In this document: positions 42,901 to 54,698 of the stretch, piece by piece
Numbering within the stretch: the first letter of the stretch is position 1
How the letters are laid out: the number at the start of each line of letters is the position of its first letter
Source of the DNA: Podospora pseudoanserina
Taxonomy: Eukaryota > Ascomycota > Sordariomycetes > Sordariales > Podosporaceae
Assembly (NCBI RefSeq): GCF_035222485.1
Contig: NW_026946671.1
Location: 1,116,001 to 1,180,000 of the forward strand
Direction: 5' to 3'
Length of the DNA stretch: 64,000 nucleotides
Program-made: the position numbers and the translations under genes
Notes under the pieces: generated by a model
What the model was told of the DNA's origin: nothing
Databases searched by the model: none
Seen by the model: the letters and a program-made list of their open reading frames with translations, nothing else

Positions 42901-45900
42901 ATGGCTCAGCGTCCCAATACACACCTGCCCGCGGTGCGTTTGGAGACTGAGAAGAATCTGGGCATCACCCATCGTTCTGCCGCCCTGAACTTTGCCTGGA
43001 CTGGCGATATCCGCAAGCGGTAAGTCTTTCTGTCCTTGATCGCTGTCTTTTGTGATTTTTCTGACTGGAAAATGCAGATATACCGATTTCCTTGTGTATG
43101 AGATCAACATAGATGGTTCTGTCATCCACCTTTACGACTTCATTGAAGACAAGCCGGCTCACTCCCCAACTGAGAGTCAGTTTCAGGTGAGATGGTTGTC
43201 TTGATGTGATTTGACCAACAGACTGTGCTAACCCCATTTCCAGAACAAGTCGACTGCTCTTGTTCCCGCTTCGACTGGGCCTCGCAAGCAGGAAAACAAA
43301 GCCCCTATTGTAGTCCAAGAGATTTCCAAGGAGGACCAGGAGAAGCTCATCAAGTTGATCGGCGCGTCGACAGCCAAGAAGCTCATCGAGGTCGACAACA
43401 ATGTGCAACGCAAAGTGCTCATGAGCGCCGAAAACCGCACTGTCGTCTTCGACCCGATTGACGATCGCTCTCAACGTGCCGAAGTCCATCAGGAGATTCG
43501 TCGCATCTTCAACAGCCGTGTGGAGACTGTTGCCAACTCTGAAGGCGTCATCACTGCGACCCCCTCCAAGTGGGCTGTCACCCGTGGCAGCAGTAACAAC
43601 CGCACTCCTAGCCAGACATTTGGTTCCCGTCGCGACAATACTAGAGGTCAAGATCGCAACGTCAGCTTCGCCAAGCTGGGTGGTGAATATCTCCACTTCA
43701 CCATGTACAAGGAGAACAAGGATACGATGGACGCAATCAACACAATCGCCCGTCTCTTGAAGATCAAGGCCACAAATTTTGGCTTTGCCGGCACCAAAGA
43801 TCGCCGTGCCGCGACTGTTCAGCGGATCAGTGTCCGCTACCAGAGGGCCTCGAACCTCACTTGGTTGAACACCCGTATCCCCAACGTCAAGGTTGGTGAT
43901 TTTGTGCACAAGGAGCAGCCACTCTCTCTTGGTCAACACGGTGGCAATGAGTTCATCATCACTCTCAAGAACTGCTCCCCTCTCGGTGGCAGTGAATGCT
44001 CTGTTGCTCAGCGCATGAAGATGATTCAACAGACGGTCGAGTGCGGCCTTGCCTATCTTAAGCATAACGGATACATCAACTACTTTGGTCTTCAGCGCTT
44101 CGGCACCCACACCATCGGGACCCACCTTCTTGGCATGAAGATTCTGCAAGGCGATTTCGAAGGCGTCATCGACGCAATTCTTCATGTCGATGATCACTAC
44201 ATTCAGGAGGCCTTCAATAACGTTGGCTCATCTCACGGGACCAAGCGTGATTTTGATCACAGCCACGGCAATGGCAACAACGCCAGCACTGCCAACCGCG
44301 ATGACTACGATCGTGCCCGCGCCATCACCATCTGGAAGACTTCCAAGAATGCAAGCAAGGCTGTGGAGGGCCTACCCAAGAGATTCAGCTCTGAAATCGC
44401 TCTCATCCGCCACCTTGGCAAGAACCCAAAGGACTTTACGGGTGCAATTCTGAGCATCACGCGTAGTATGCGAATGATGTATATTCACGCCTTCCAGTCC
44501 TACGTCTGGAACCACGCTGCATCCCGTCGTTGGTCCAAGTATGGCGCTCGTGTCATTGAAGGCGACATTGTCTTGAACGAGGATGTTGAGGATGCCATCA
44601 CTCGTCCCAGCGAGGATGATGAGTTCGACACTTACGACGACAATGAGGTCGCTCATGTCTTCCCCCAAGCTCACGTGGTTACTGCCGAGGACCTGGCCGC
44701 TGAGAAGTACACCATCTTCGATGTCGTTCTCCCCACTCCCGGCTATGATGTCGTTTATCCCCAGAATGAGATTGGCGAGTTCTATGTCGAGTTCATGGGC
44801 AAGGAGGAAAATGGCGGTCTGAATCCTTACGACATGCGTCGCAAGAATCGGGAGTTCTCTCTCAGCGGCAGCTACCGCGCTCTCATGGGTCGCTTCATTA
44901 CTGAGCCCCAATACGCCATTCGGGCTTATGTCGATGACACTGAGCAAATGTACCCCACTGACTTGGATTTTGCTACTCACAAGAAGGCCCAGCAGAAGAA
45001 GTCTCTGGCCCAGCCCAAGCCAGCCAGCCAGGCTGCCAACTCTTGGAATGCCTTTGCCGCCAATCCTGCGGCATTTGATGATGCTTTGGCTGAGTTTCAG
45101 CGCCGGCGCAAGGCTAGCGAAGGGCCTGCTTCTGAAGTCAAGACAGTCATCAAGGAGACTTGGGTCGAAACTGGTGTCAACGGCTCCGCTAAGCGCGTCA
45201 AGGTTGCCCGCCATCAGCAAGAGATTGAGTCACCGCCCGAGACCCCTCAGGCCGACGCTTTGACCAGGCGTTCTTCTGATCCCGAGCTTCAGGCTCACAT
45301 GAAAGCCGCGCTGTTCCCTGGGAACACGGAGGCTCCGGCTGTCGTCCCCCAAGAGGATCTCGAAATGGTCGACACCCCTTGCGCCCCTACCCCTGCCAGG
45401 GGCCCTGCTTTCCTCTTGAAGTCGCCCCCTGTCGGCAAGGGTGTTTCCCTTCTTGACGCGTACTCTCCCATCGCTGAGCCTGCCGCTCCTCTCCAGCAGA
45501 ATCCTGGTAATTTGTCTGGGGATGGCGGTCTTGTCGTCCCGAAGGGTCCCAATACCTCTGGCGCCCGAGGTCTTTCTGACGCGTTCTACGCCGCTGGCGG
45601 GGACGACCCTTTTGTTGGCCAAACTTCGCCTCCTACGACCATTGTGAAGAAAGAAGAGAGCGACTCGGTTGCCAAGTCAGAATCCGACGAATGGTACGGG
45701 AAGAAGGAATTGGCTGGTCTTCTCGGCGGCCCGACTGCTCTCGTCAAGACTGAGCAGGAAGACGACGCCGCGCCCTCTACCTCCCAGGCGCTCGTCAAGG
45801 TTGAGGACGACTGCAAGTCGGATTCCAGTGTCGAAGAGTTGATCAATGGTGTCCCCTTGCCCAAATTCTACACGGCGTCCAACAACCCGTTGTTGCCTCC

Positions 45901-46033
45901 CAAGAACATTGTCGACGTCGACACTCTCGACCCCAGGGCGCGCAAGATTGCTGTCATTCTCAAATTTCAGCTTAAGACTAGCAACTATGCCACTGTTGTG
46001 CTCCGTGAGCTCATGGGTACTACCGTCGAGTAG
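42901..46033 (+). CDS. PUS7: TruD-family tRNA/mRNA pseudouridine synthase Pus7, with large C-terminal insertion
   Basis: Three exons (42901-43019, 43078-43186, 43244-46033) encode 1005 aa; introns are 58 and 57 bp. The N-terminus NLGITHRSAALNFAWTGDIRKRYTDFLVYEI and the catalytic block NFGFAGTKDRRAATVQ (Asp262 in GTKDR) are diagnostic of TruD/Pus7. YINYFGLQRFGTHTIGTHLLG and SYVWNHAASRR also match. Role: pseudouridylation of position 13 in several tRNAs and of other RNAs. The domain normally ends shortly after TEQMYPTDLDF (from residue 645), but here about 320 residues of Pro/Ser/Glu-rich sequence separate it from the last conserved block, ARKIAVILKFQLKTSNYATVVLRELMG (from 975). The insertion contains several IVKKEE/LVKTEQE/LVKVEDD motifs resembling SUMO acceptor sites. 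Codons are uniformly C-ending. Confidence 0.92.
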
Positions 46034-46482
46034 TGTGCCCACTTTTCAACACCAACCCTACAGGTGGCTTTGCCTGATCAACCGAAGCTATCCACAACAG
46101 GACGAGATTATACTGAAATTTCTTGTCCCTCTGTTTTCTGATCGCATTTGAGGCGATGTCATCGCGTCTCAGCAACATCTGGTGGAGCACATGGGCTCCT
46201 GATTGCCACGATGGTTCATTTTGCCGTATACACATTCACGGATACGCGGCCGCTTTTCATGGCTCGATCCTACAAGCATAACTATTCACTTTCTTCGACT
46301 CAAGCATAACTACATCAACTGTCTTCGACCTGTACACTATTCGCTGCACGACTACTGCCGTACCAAGCAAATCGACTCGATTTTCTTGCAAGCATTTCAG
46401 CAAGCGTTGCCATTAAGTTAGCGACCTCGAGACGTTGCAAGCCATGTTCAAAGCCAAGGACTTTTTTGTTCATTCTCGCGTC

Positions 46483-46640
46483 GGAAGCTCCCATTCAATT
46501 GGGGACATGTCAGAAAGCCGCTCTCACTGAGTTGGGGGGGCACACTCTTAGAGGGAAGCTCCCATTAAGTTGGGGACATTACCGAAACAAAATCTTTGGC
46601 ACGACGGGAGGTTCTCATCGAGTTGGGGACGTTACCGAGT
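46483..46640. repeat. Diverged short direct repeats with AGTTGGGGAC core
   Basis: Four related copies occur: 46483-46511, 46519-46537, 46554-46585 and 46608-46640. The best pair shares GGAAGCTCCCATT followed by TTGGGGACAT; copies 3 and 4 share GTTGGGGAC then TTACCGA. Spacing is about 35-70 bp. Confidence 0.75.
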
Positions 46641-47441
46641 TTTGAGGCATTGGGGGTTCTTTTCCTCTTCATTGGTCGTCATTGTCTTTTTTTTTGTTCT
46701 TTCCTTCGGGGTGGGTTTGCTTTGCGTGGAGTTCCGGTTCGGCATACATGAAAATGGTGTTTGGGATTTATAGACGGATGGATGGGACAAGGGCAAAAGT
46801 TTGGGATGGTTGTTTTCTTCATTCTCTTTCTCTCTCATTTCTTTTCTTCTTTTGGTCGTCAAGATTTGATTGATTATAAGAGATACCCACTTTTGCGATT
46901 TTGAGGATAGGAGAAAAGGAAGATATCCCCTGTGAGGAAGGGAAGAAAATAGGTGCTGGGATTTGTAGGGAGAGAAGATTGGTGGGATTATGGCGAGCAT
47001 TCCGAGACATCACAACACAAGGACAACACTAGGTTTTCGGTTTTCAGTTTTCTATTTCCCTCTCAAGAAAAGAGGGAAGGGTAGTAGATGATGGACTTTG
47101 TTAGCTAGTGTGTGATGGCTAGGGGTAATGAGGAGAAGTCTACTGCTATATTCTTTTGTTTTGTTTTGGTGATGTGATTATGTATGTTACAAGCAGTTGA
47201 AGCATGGTCCTCACTGAAGTGATAACTACACCTAGATCCAATCTTGAAACCGCCTTGTAATTTGTGAAGCCACCCACATCCCCAATTGTTACAGCATCAA
47301 AGAAAAATGTAATGTAAATAGGCCCAGCCCGTGTATATATTTCATCTCGGTAAAATCTTTATGTAAAATACTCGACCTAAAATCTCAAGGCATTCATCAT
47401 TAAGGATAGAGAGAAGAAGGCGTAAAGTAAGTAAGTAAGTA

Positions 47442-47444
<3 letters not shown>

Positions 47445-47480
<36 letters not shown>
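47445..47480. repeat. (GT)18 microsatellite
   Basis: A pure GT dinucleotide repeat, preceded by an AAGT tract, lies in the MAPKK 3' flank. Confidence 0.95.
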
Positions 47481-47484
<4 letters not shown>

Positions 47485-47789
47485 GTCGTTGTAGAATGTA
47501 GTTCGTGCGTGTTGGCCCAACATCATCATCCATCCCTTCCTGCCAGCGCCAACCTGCCCCCCCAACCCCAACCCCAACCCCAATTCCCATATTGCCGTCC
47601 GTATATCTAACCAAGATAAAGTTGGAAATATCGTACCAGATCACCACCCCTGAACCCCGACCGTGACTCCTAGCCATAACAAGCCAGTATCTTCTTCTCT
47701 TCTTCCTAGTCAAAATGTCGTTTCAATCACCCCTTCCATTTCGGAGAGGCTTCTATCCTCAACTCTCCTACATCTTCACACTCTTCCCC

Positions 47790-49457
47790 TCACTTCTTAT
47801 CATCCCACCCCCAAACCTGCGTCAAATACTTGCTCATATTCACCCTCTTGGTCTTCATCTCCACCATCCAAGGGTGCTCCAGCATCCTCCACGGCGTTGC
47901 CCTCCTAAGCGGATCCTTCTCCAGACTACTCCCCCCCAAAAAGTCAGCAATCTTCCCAACCATTTCCCTTTGTCGGCGATCACTTACCAGCACTCAATAA
48001 AATACTTAAAACTATCACTCCAAAAAATACTCGCCTCGGGCTCGTCCTTCAGCTTGGGAATCGGCTGCCTCACAATATACGTCAACAAATCAATCAACCC
48101 CGCCCTAGGCTGCATCTCGGTCCCGTCCGCAGGAAACGGAAACCTATGCTGCGCAACCTCCAGCAGCGTCACGCCCGTCGACCAGACGTCGCTCGTGATG
48201 GTGTATGACTGCCCCGTGATCCGTTCCGGAGCCATGTAGTAACTCGTTCCGATAAAAGTGTTGGCATCTCCCTTGGTGCCAAACTCACCCGACACACCAA
48301 AGTCGCAAAGCTTAACCTCCCCGTTGCGGCAGAGGAGGATGTTGCTCGGTTTGATGTCACGGTGAATAATTTTTTTGCTGTGGAGGTAGGTCAGGCCCTG
48401 GAGGACGCCCTCGGAAATCTTCCCGAGGACTTTTTCTCCTGTGCGGCCGCCGAGGCGCTTGACTTCCTTGTAGATGGAGTCGAGCGAGCCGCCCTCGCAG
48501 AATTCCATCGCGATGGAGATGGTGGCGGTCGAGGGGTCGACAAAGGCGCCGTAGTACCTGCAGATGTGCTCTGACATGCAGTCCTTGTTGAAGCCGAGCT
48601 CGCGGACGATTTGGCGTTTGACGTCGGGGTCGGGGTTGGTTGTGATGACCTTTTGGGTACGTTAGTTTACACATGGTGATGGATAAAGGGGTCAAAAGGG
48701 CGCGTACCTTGAGAGCGAAAACCGTGTTCCCCCCCTTGAGCTTACACCTCGTCACCGCACCACCCGCACCCTCTCCCAAACTCCCCAGCTCGACAATCCT
48801 CTTCTCCATGCTCACGATCCTCCAGCCTTCATCGTCCAGATCCTCCACATCCGCGCTCCTCGCCTTGTCTAGGCTCAGCTTGTCGAAGCTCTCCAGCCCG
48901 TGTAGGCTGTTTTCTCTTTCCATACCGACGCTCTCGCTGGCGTTTGAGTAGAGCGATCCCACAGCTGATACCGGGTCCCCTGTCCCGGCGTGTCTAGTCG
49001 GCCCAATGCCATACTGCTCAGCAAACGACAAAGCGCTGAACTGCGACCCGGCACTGGTTGGGTTGCTCGCGCGGCCATCAAAGGGGCCGAAAGAGCCGGA
49101 TCTGGAGTGGGCGGCGCTGGATTCGCTGCCGCCGCTGGCGGATTGGAGACTGAGGGCGGGCTTGATGTGTTGTGGTTGTTCTTGCGGGACCACGCTGCTG
49201 CTTCCCATGGGGGTAGCAAGATGAAGAGTCGGGAGTGCTGGTCTACCTGGGGCCGGGCCGGGGTTGCTGAGTGGTTTTGCGTTGGGGGATGGAGGGATGG
49301 CGAGGCCGAGACGGGGAGCACGTCCGCCGGAGCGGTTGCCTCCTGGGAGGGCGGGACGGAGGAGGGGAACGCTGTTCATCTTTGGGACGGAGGAGCCGGG
49401 CGAGGGCTGTGGTGATGGGAACTCCAGGGTAAGGTTTGGTGGTTGAGGCTTTGACAT
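47790..49457 (-). CDS. MKK1: Cell-wall-integrity MAP kinase kinase (Mkk1/2 type)
   Basis: Three exons (49457-48708, 48649-47988, 47925-47790) encode 515 aa; introns are 58 and 62 bp. The N-terminal 225 residues are Ser/Pro-rich ([26 protein letters not shown]). The kinase domain has [11 protein letters not shown], the ATP lysine FALK (Lys250, last codon of exon 1), HRDIKPSN with Asp348, DFGVSGEFG, then [11 protein letters not shown] and the Mkk1/2-type tail [13 protein letters not shown]. By family it links the MAPKKK Bck1 to Slt2/Mpk1 in cell wall stress signalling. The activation loop reads [12 protein letters not shown], lacking the first serine seen in yeast Mkk1 (SLATTFTGT). The last junction was placed at GTAG so that it reads [12 protein letters not shown]. 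Confidence 0.92.
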
Positions 49458-51027
49458 GGTTGGCAATGGTTAGTTGAGGATATCTACAATGATACTGGAG
49501 AGGACTGATTGTTCCAAGGTTCCGGTGGGATGGGTCCACCAGTCGCCTGATTGTTTGACAAAAGCCCCGGCACAGACAGGCACTGACGGGGAGAGGGAAA
49601 GAGAAAGAGAGGAGAGATTTTTATTGATTGGAAAGAAAAAGGTCCATACCCGAGGCGCAGCGGCCTCGCTGCTCTGATTGTCTGAAGCGACCATTCTGGG
49701 CCTGTTGGAAACTCCTGCGCTGTCGGGTCACCTCACAGCAGAGGAGGGGGGTTAGCGGGGAACGGGGCGGCAGCTAGTCGAGTAAACAGGGCTGCTAGAC
49801 TCGGCGGTGGGCGAACGGTCGAGTCGTGCGAATGCAACTGTTGATTATCTCGAGGATGTAGGGCTGAGAAAGGTTCCCTTTCGAGATATCTGAGGGCAAA
49901 TGGCCAAATGCGATGCGGTGCGGTGCGGTGCGGTGCGGTGGAAAGAGCTCGTGCGACGAACAGCAGCGAGCCGACAGCGATGGAACGCACGGATAAGGCA
50001 GGCAGGCAAGGCACGGCTTTCAGGTGGTGGGGTGGTGTGGTGCTCGCTAGGGATATGGCCGGTTTGGAATCGGGCCAGATCGGTCCTGTCCTGTCCTCGA
50101 TGAGTTGTCCTTGACTACGGAGTAGGGAGTCCTGGGTGACCGCAGATTCGGGAAGAGGGAGGAAGAGGGATTTGAGGGTGATGGAGGAGTTGAGGTGGTG
50201 GTCAGAGATAGAATAGTCCTAGATAGATATTTGCCCCTGTGCTGCTGAGACCAGACGAACAAGACAAGAAAGACATCTGCACGTTCGAGGCAAGCCGGGC
50301 GCCTGTGGTTCTAGGACCAGGGGGCCTCTGAGGTTTGCTTGGCCGGCCGCTGGCCAATGCGAGGACCCGGGTGTCCAGGGGTGGCCGTTGGGGGTGAAAG
50401 GCGGGGCACCGTCTGGTGCCATCACCAGACAAAGACTTTCTTTAACGTCCAAGTTTCAAAGTTTGAACTAGCGAAGATTTTGACAGCATTGTCCATTTCC
50501 ATTTCCATGATCTCGTGGCTAAGGTACCTGAAAAGCGGAAATTACACGGGGCCGCCTCGACCGATATGGCCATTTTAGGACTTATCCTGAGAAGAAAGGA
50601 AGGCTGTCATGACTGGTGGCTGATGAGGAATGGCTTTTTGGTCAAGATGGGATTACATCTTAGCAAAACTAATTACCAGCACATGCCGCCCTGAGGCAAG
50701 GAAGAGCGCGAAGGAGCCGTGGGAGCCGTCCCCGTACACTTCGTACACACCACTGACGTGAGCAGTTCAACAAGCGACGCAGGGTGCATGGATCGCCAGA
50801 AATTACCTACTGTTGACTGGACACATCGCGGCTGTCTGTTGGTTCACTCCGTGAGAACTTGATGTGACGGCGTCGAATATCAAAAAGGCAACGGCTTTTC
50901 CCAAGCGCCCAGCCCTAGTCCCAATAAGCGCCCGCCCACACAGTGGGGTTGATGCATCTTGTCGTTCCAGTGGGTCGCTAAAAGCCGCCCCACATTTTAG
51001 ACGTCAAACCTCCAACCAAAATTTTTG
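49458..51027. promoter_or_regulatory. Divergent MAPKK/DBP8 intergenic region
   Basis: About 1.57 kb between divergent starts. The MAPKK leader side has CT tracts; a TGCGG/GTGCG pentamer run lies at 49912-49938. TACGGAGTA occurs at 50116-50124. No gene is supported, and short frames are low complexity. Confidence 0.45.
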
Positions 51028-52829
51028 ATGGCAGCAACACATCTCATCGAGGACTATATCTCATCACACCACACAGACGTCATGCCATCAGCTGCCTCAA
51101 AAAAGACCGGAAAGGTCAAGCCGGTGCCGGTGGATGAGGATATCCATTCAGATGATGTAAACTCAGGACCAGGTTCTGGCTCTGATTCAGACGACTCCAA
51201 CCACTCAGACTCGGACTCGGATTCACTGGATAGCAACAGCCCCAGAAAACGCCGCCGAACAGAACCAAAAAATGTTCAAGTCGTCGACCACGGCGACAAC
51301 GATGATGATGAAGATGATGATGAAGATGATGTCCCAAAAGTCATCCAGTCTGCCTACAGCGTAGCGTCACGCATCAAGCCTCAAAAATCCCAGGCCGACA
51401 AAGAGGCCGAGGCCGTAAAGGCGACCCTCCCGGAGCCCACCACCGGGGTCACGGTCTCTACCGACTCCAACACCACCTTCGAGTCCCTAGGAGTCCGCCC
51501 ATGGCTGGTTCAGTCCCTCGCCAACATGGCTATCAAACGGCCCACCGCCATTCAAAGAGAAAGTATCCCCATGCTTCTCAAAGGAAGAGACTGCATCGGT
51601 GGCAGTAGGACAGGTTCCGGCAAAACAGTTGCCTTTTCAGTCCCCATCCTTCAACAATGGGCCGAGAATCCATCGGCCATCTTCGGCGTCATTCTCACTC
51701 CTACTCGGCAAGATTCTCCTCTCACCCTCGCACGATTTCATCTCATATACTAATTTCGGCTCACAGTGAACTCGCCCTCCAAATCTTCGAACAAGTCAAG
51801 GCCATCTCCTCCCCTCACTCCCTCAAAGCAATCCTCGTCACCGGAGGCGCAGACATGCGGGCCCAGGCCATCGCCCTCGCCCAAAGGCCACACATCGTCA
51901 TCGCCACCCCCGGCCGTCTAGCCGACCACATCCGCACTTCCGGCTACGACACCGTCTGCGGCTTGGGTCGCGTGAGATTCGTCGTGCTAGACGAAGCAGA
52001 CAGGTTGCTTGCCGACAACGGTCCTGGTTCCATGCTCCCGGACGTGGAAGAGTGTCTCTCCGCCTTGCCACCGGCCGAGAAACGGCAGACACTCTTGTTC
52101 ACCGCTACCATCACCCCGGAAGTCATGGCTCTCAAGAATATGCCCAGAAAACCTGGGAGAGAGCCGGTGTTTGTGTGTGAAGTTGACACGGAGAAGTTGG
52201 CGATTCCACCAACGCTTAAGCAGATGCATTTACAGGTTCCTGTTACACACAGGGAGCACTACTTGCACATGTTTCTGCTGACGGAGCAAAACGTCGACAA
52301 GAGCATTATTATCTTTTGCAACAGGACATCAACAGCTGATTTCCTCCATCATTTACTTCGGTTGTTGGACCATAGGGTAACGAGTCTACACTCTAAACTG
52401 CCCCAACGACAGCGGATAGACAACCTGGGCAGATTCAGAGCGTCGGCCGCAAGGATTTTGGTGGCGACGGATGTGGCGGCCAGAGGTTTGGATATTCCTG
52501 AAGTGAAGATGGTGATCAACTATGATATCCCGAGAGATCCAGATGATTACATTCATCGCGTCGGTCGCACGGCCAGAGCGGGGAGGAAGGGCGATGCGGT
52601 CACGTTTGTTGGGCAGAGGGATGTTGATTTGGTGCTGGCGATTGAGGAGAGGGTGGGGAGGAAGATGGAGGCGTGGGAGGAGGAGGGCGTGAACTTGGAG
52701 ACGAGGGTGGTGAGGGAGGCGTTGAAGTTGGTGAGCGAGAAGAAGAGGGAGGCGTTGCTGGAGTTGGAGGAGGGGAAGGAGGTTGGTGGGAAGAGGAAGA
52801 GGGGGATGGAGAAGCTGAGGGCTACTTGA
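51028..52829 (+). CDS. DBP8: DEAD-box RNA helicase Dbp8
   Basis: Two exons (51028-51707, 51767-52829) encode 580 aa from the first ATG, or 562 from the in-frame ATG at 51082 ([11 protein letters not shown]). The 59-bp intron uses a GC donor (CG|GCAAGA), TACTAAT and CACAG, and restores PTRELALQ. Helicase motifs in order: [17 protein letters not shown] and [20 protein letters not shown] (Q motif), SRTGSGKT (I), PTRELA (Ia), ATPGRL (Ib), DEAD (II), LLFTAT (III, S to T), FCNRTST (IV), [12 protein letters not shown] (V), [10 protein letters not shown] (VI). The first 110 residues are acidic with Asp/Ser runs and a basic KRRR patch, as in nucleolar proteins. Dbp8 acts in early 18S rRNA processing with Esf2. 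The sequence switches to G-rich codons after about 52140. Confidence 0.92.
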
Positions 52830-53008
52830 GTGCTTGTGGTGATGTAGCCATGTTGAGTGGGACAATGAAGATACCCGATTCATTCATCATAATCCATAAT
52901 TGCTCTTTGCACAACACTTGACTGAACGACACACTCCACGGTCTGCTATGTTCGACAATCAGCCTATGACAATCTCATCCAGTTGAACCGAACCACAAGA
53001 CATCAACA

Positions 53009-54153
53009 TCAATAAGTAGCACTCAACCTCTGCACCAAATACTCCCCGCTATATATCCCCTCATACTTCTTCTCCCCCTTCTCGCCCCCATAAGTCCCAG
53101 GAATAGCCTCGATGAAGCTGTCGAAATTCGGGTTGCAAAAGTACCTGTTTTCCTTCATCAGCACACATCACATCCTTCTACTCTTTCTCTCTCTCTCTCT
53201 CTCTCAGCAAGTACTCACGCAACACTATACCTGGCCGGATACTCCTTCACCTCTTCACTCTCCCCCTCCTCCTTCGGAGGCGGAGGCTCAACAACCCGAT
53301 GAATCGTACTCTTCACCCCATCATTCGCCCACCTAGCCAGCAAATCCCCTGCATTCACCACCACCGTCCCCTCAACAGGCCTCGCATCCACAAACCTCCC
53401 CCCCGGCGCCCTAACCTGCAAACCCCCCCTCCCATCCTGAAACAAAAGCGTGATACTCCCATAATCACTATGCTCCCCCGCCCGAATCGCCCCCTGCTCA
53501 AACCTTTCCTTTCCCACAGCCGGATAATGCAACAACCGTAACGTATTATCCCCCCTGTCCACAAACCCATCAAAAAACCCCTCCCCCAACCCCATACCCA
53601 CAGCTATAGCCCTCATAACCTCCACATTCAGCTCATGACACCGTCTGTGAAACTCAGTCATCACTTCCCTGAACCCTGCCAACTCGGGCCAGCGGTTAGG
53701 ATGACCAGGCTCATCCTCCCTCCCAATCTCAAAACTCTCCTTCAGATCGGGCACCTTCTCCCTTAAACTCTCCACCTCGTCCGGCTTCGTCAGCTGCGTC
53801 ACTTTTTCTCTGCCGGGGGCCGAGTACCCCCTATTGGCGTCGGGTGTGGTCCACAGGTATTTCCTCTTGAAGTCTTCTCCGTGATCAAAAAAGCTGGCAG
53901 AGTTGACAAAGACAGAGGTCAAGAGGTCGGGGGGGATGGGGGTGTGGGAGAGGTAGAGAAAGCCTGAAGTCTGAAAGGCAGTGAGGATTGCTTTGGCGGT
54001 AGCAGCTTTGGATTCGGGGGAGCCAGCGAGGAAATCGGAAAAGTTGATGATCTGAGGGCGAGTGTTAGTAGATATGGGAGGGGATGAGAGTGAGGGGGAA
54101 GGGGTAGCTACAGGAATGACGAGGCCGTCTTGTTCCACTGCTGTTGAGCCCAT
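53009..54153 (-). CDS. 2-oxoglutarate/Fe(II) dioxygenase, probable thymine-7-hydroxylase
   Basis: Three exons (54153-54112, 54051-53219, 53144-53009) encode 336 aa. Intron 1 (60 bp, GTAGCT, CTACTAAC, CTCAG) has no in-frame stop; removing it gives LVIPIINFSDFLAG, the normal start of this fold. Intron 2 is 74 bp and holds a CT repeat. The isopenicillin-N-synthase-like core shows TPDANRGYSAPGREKV, LKESFEIGREDEPGHPN and LRLLHYPAV. Iron ligands are His208 and Asp210 (GEHSDYGS) and His265 (STIHRVV), with Arg288-x-Ser290 for 2-oxoglutarate. The C-terminus AYFCNPNFDSFIEAIPGTYGG matches what I recall of Neurospora thymine-7-hydroxylase. That enzyme oxidises thymine in three steps to 5-carboxyuracil. 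The divergent neighbour encodes the next enzyme of that pathway, which strengthens the call. Substrate is inferred, not visible. Confidence 0.78.
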
Positions 54154-54698
54154 CTTGAGCTTCACTTCAGGGAAATGACTGAAGAATTAAAGACATAACA
54201 AGCATACAGGTTCAAAAGCGGGGTGAAGCTTCAAATATGCTGCTGCAGAGTTCCCTTTGTGCTACAAAGCCGTTGAAACATCAACCCGGAGCTCTCCGTG
54301 CTGCTGTCCGGGAGGGGTACTGCCGCCCATAATGTATGTCTCAGAGCCCTCGCAAGGAGCTATCATATCTCACAGCCAGCATTGTCATGTGCCATACTCC
54401 AGACCTTCCTATCGGAGGAATTGACGGTCATATACAGACAGTGGTAGTCAATGATAAGACTAACATGCCCCCTGTTCGACAACGATAACAGCGCAGGCAC
54501 TCAAGGTGGGAATGTGGGGTGATAGACGTTGACTTACACAGCAGGAGCTCTCCCATATCCCGTCTTGGCTTGCAGCAAGCACCCCTCGTTCGCATCAGTC
54601 AACTTACCTTATATAGCATACTCCATCTTCCCAAACCTTTTTCTTTCAACCACATCTCCTTCACACCCTCAAGCTTCACCCCCAACAAGCTACCCAAA
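54154..54698. promoter_or_regulatory. Shared divergent promoter of the thymine-salvage pair
   Basis: A 545-bp region separates the two starts. TATATAG at 54610-54616 lies 83 bp before the decarboxylase ATG. GATA cores on either strand occur at 54361, 54366, 54410, 54453, 54484, 54521 and 54556; the first two are 5 bp apart. Paired GATA cores are the binding pattern of the nitrogen regulators AreA/NIT2. Seven is only modestly above the four or so expected by chance. Confidence 0.5.

Larger units (their letters stand above)
46034..47789. other. Intergenic, convergent PUS7 and MAPKK 3' flanks
   Basis: This 1.75-kb gap lies between converging genes and is AT-richer than average. It contains diverged direct repeats (46483-46640), an AAGT tract (47425-47442) and a GT repeat (47445-47480). 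Three CCCCAA units near 47562-47580 resemble a telomere-like hexamer but are only a short run. No gene is supported. Confidence 0.5.

Noticed and set aside
42965-44197. 410-codon open frame antisense to PUS7
   Set aside because: It is the mirror of C-ending codons in a clearly coding gene and shows no family motif.
47560-47583. CCCCAA repeats as an interstitial telomere tract
   Set aside because: Only three units, and the unit differs from the TTAGGG repeat normal in filamentous ascomycetes.
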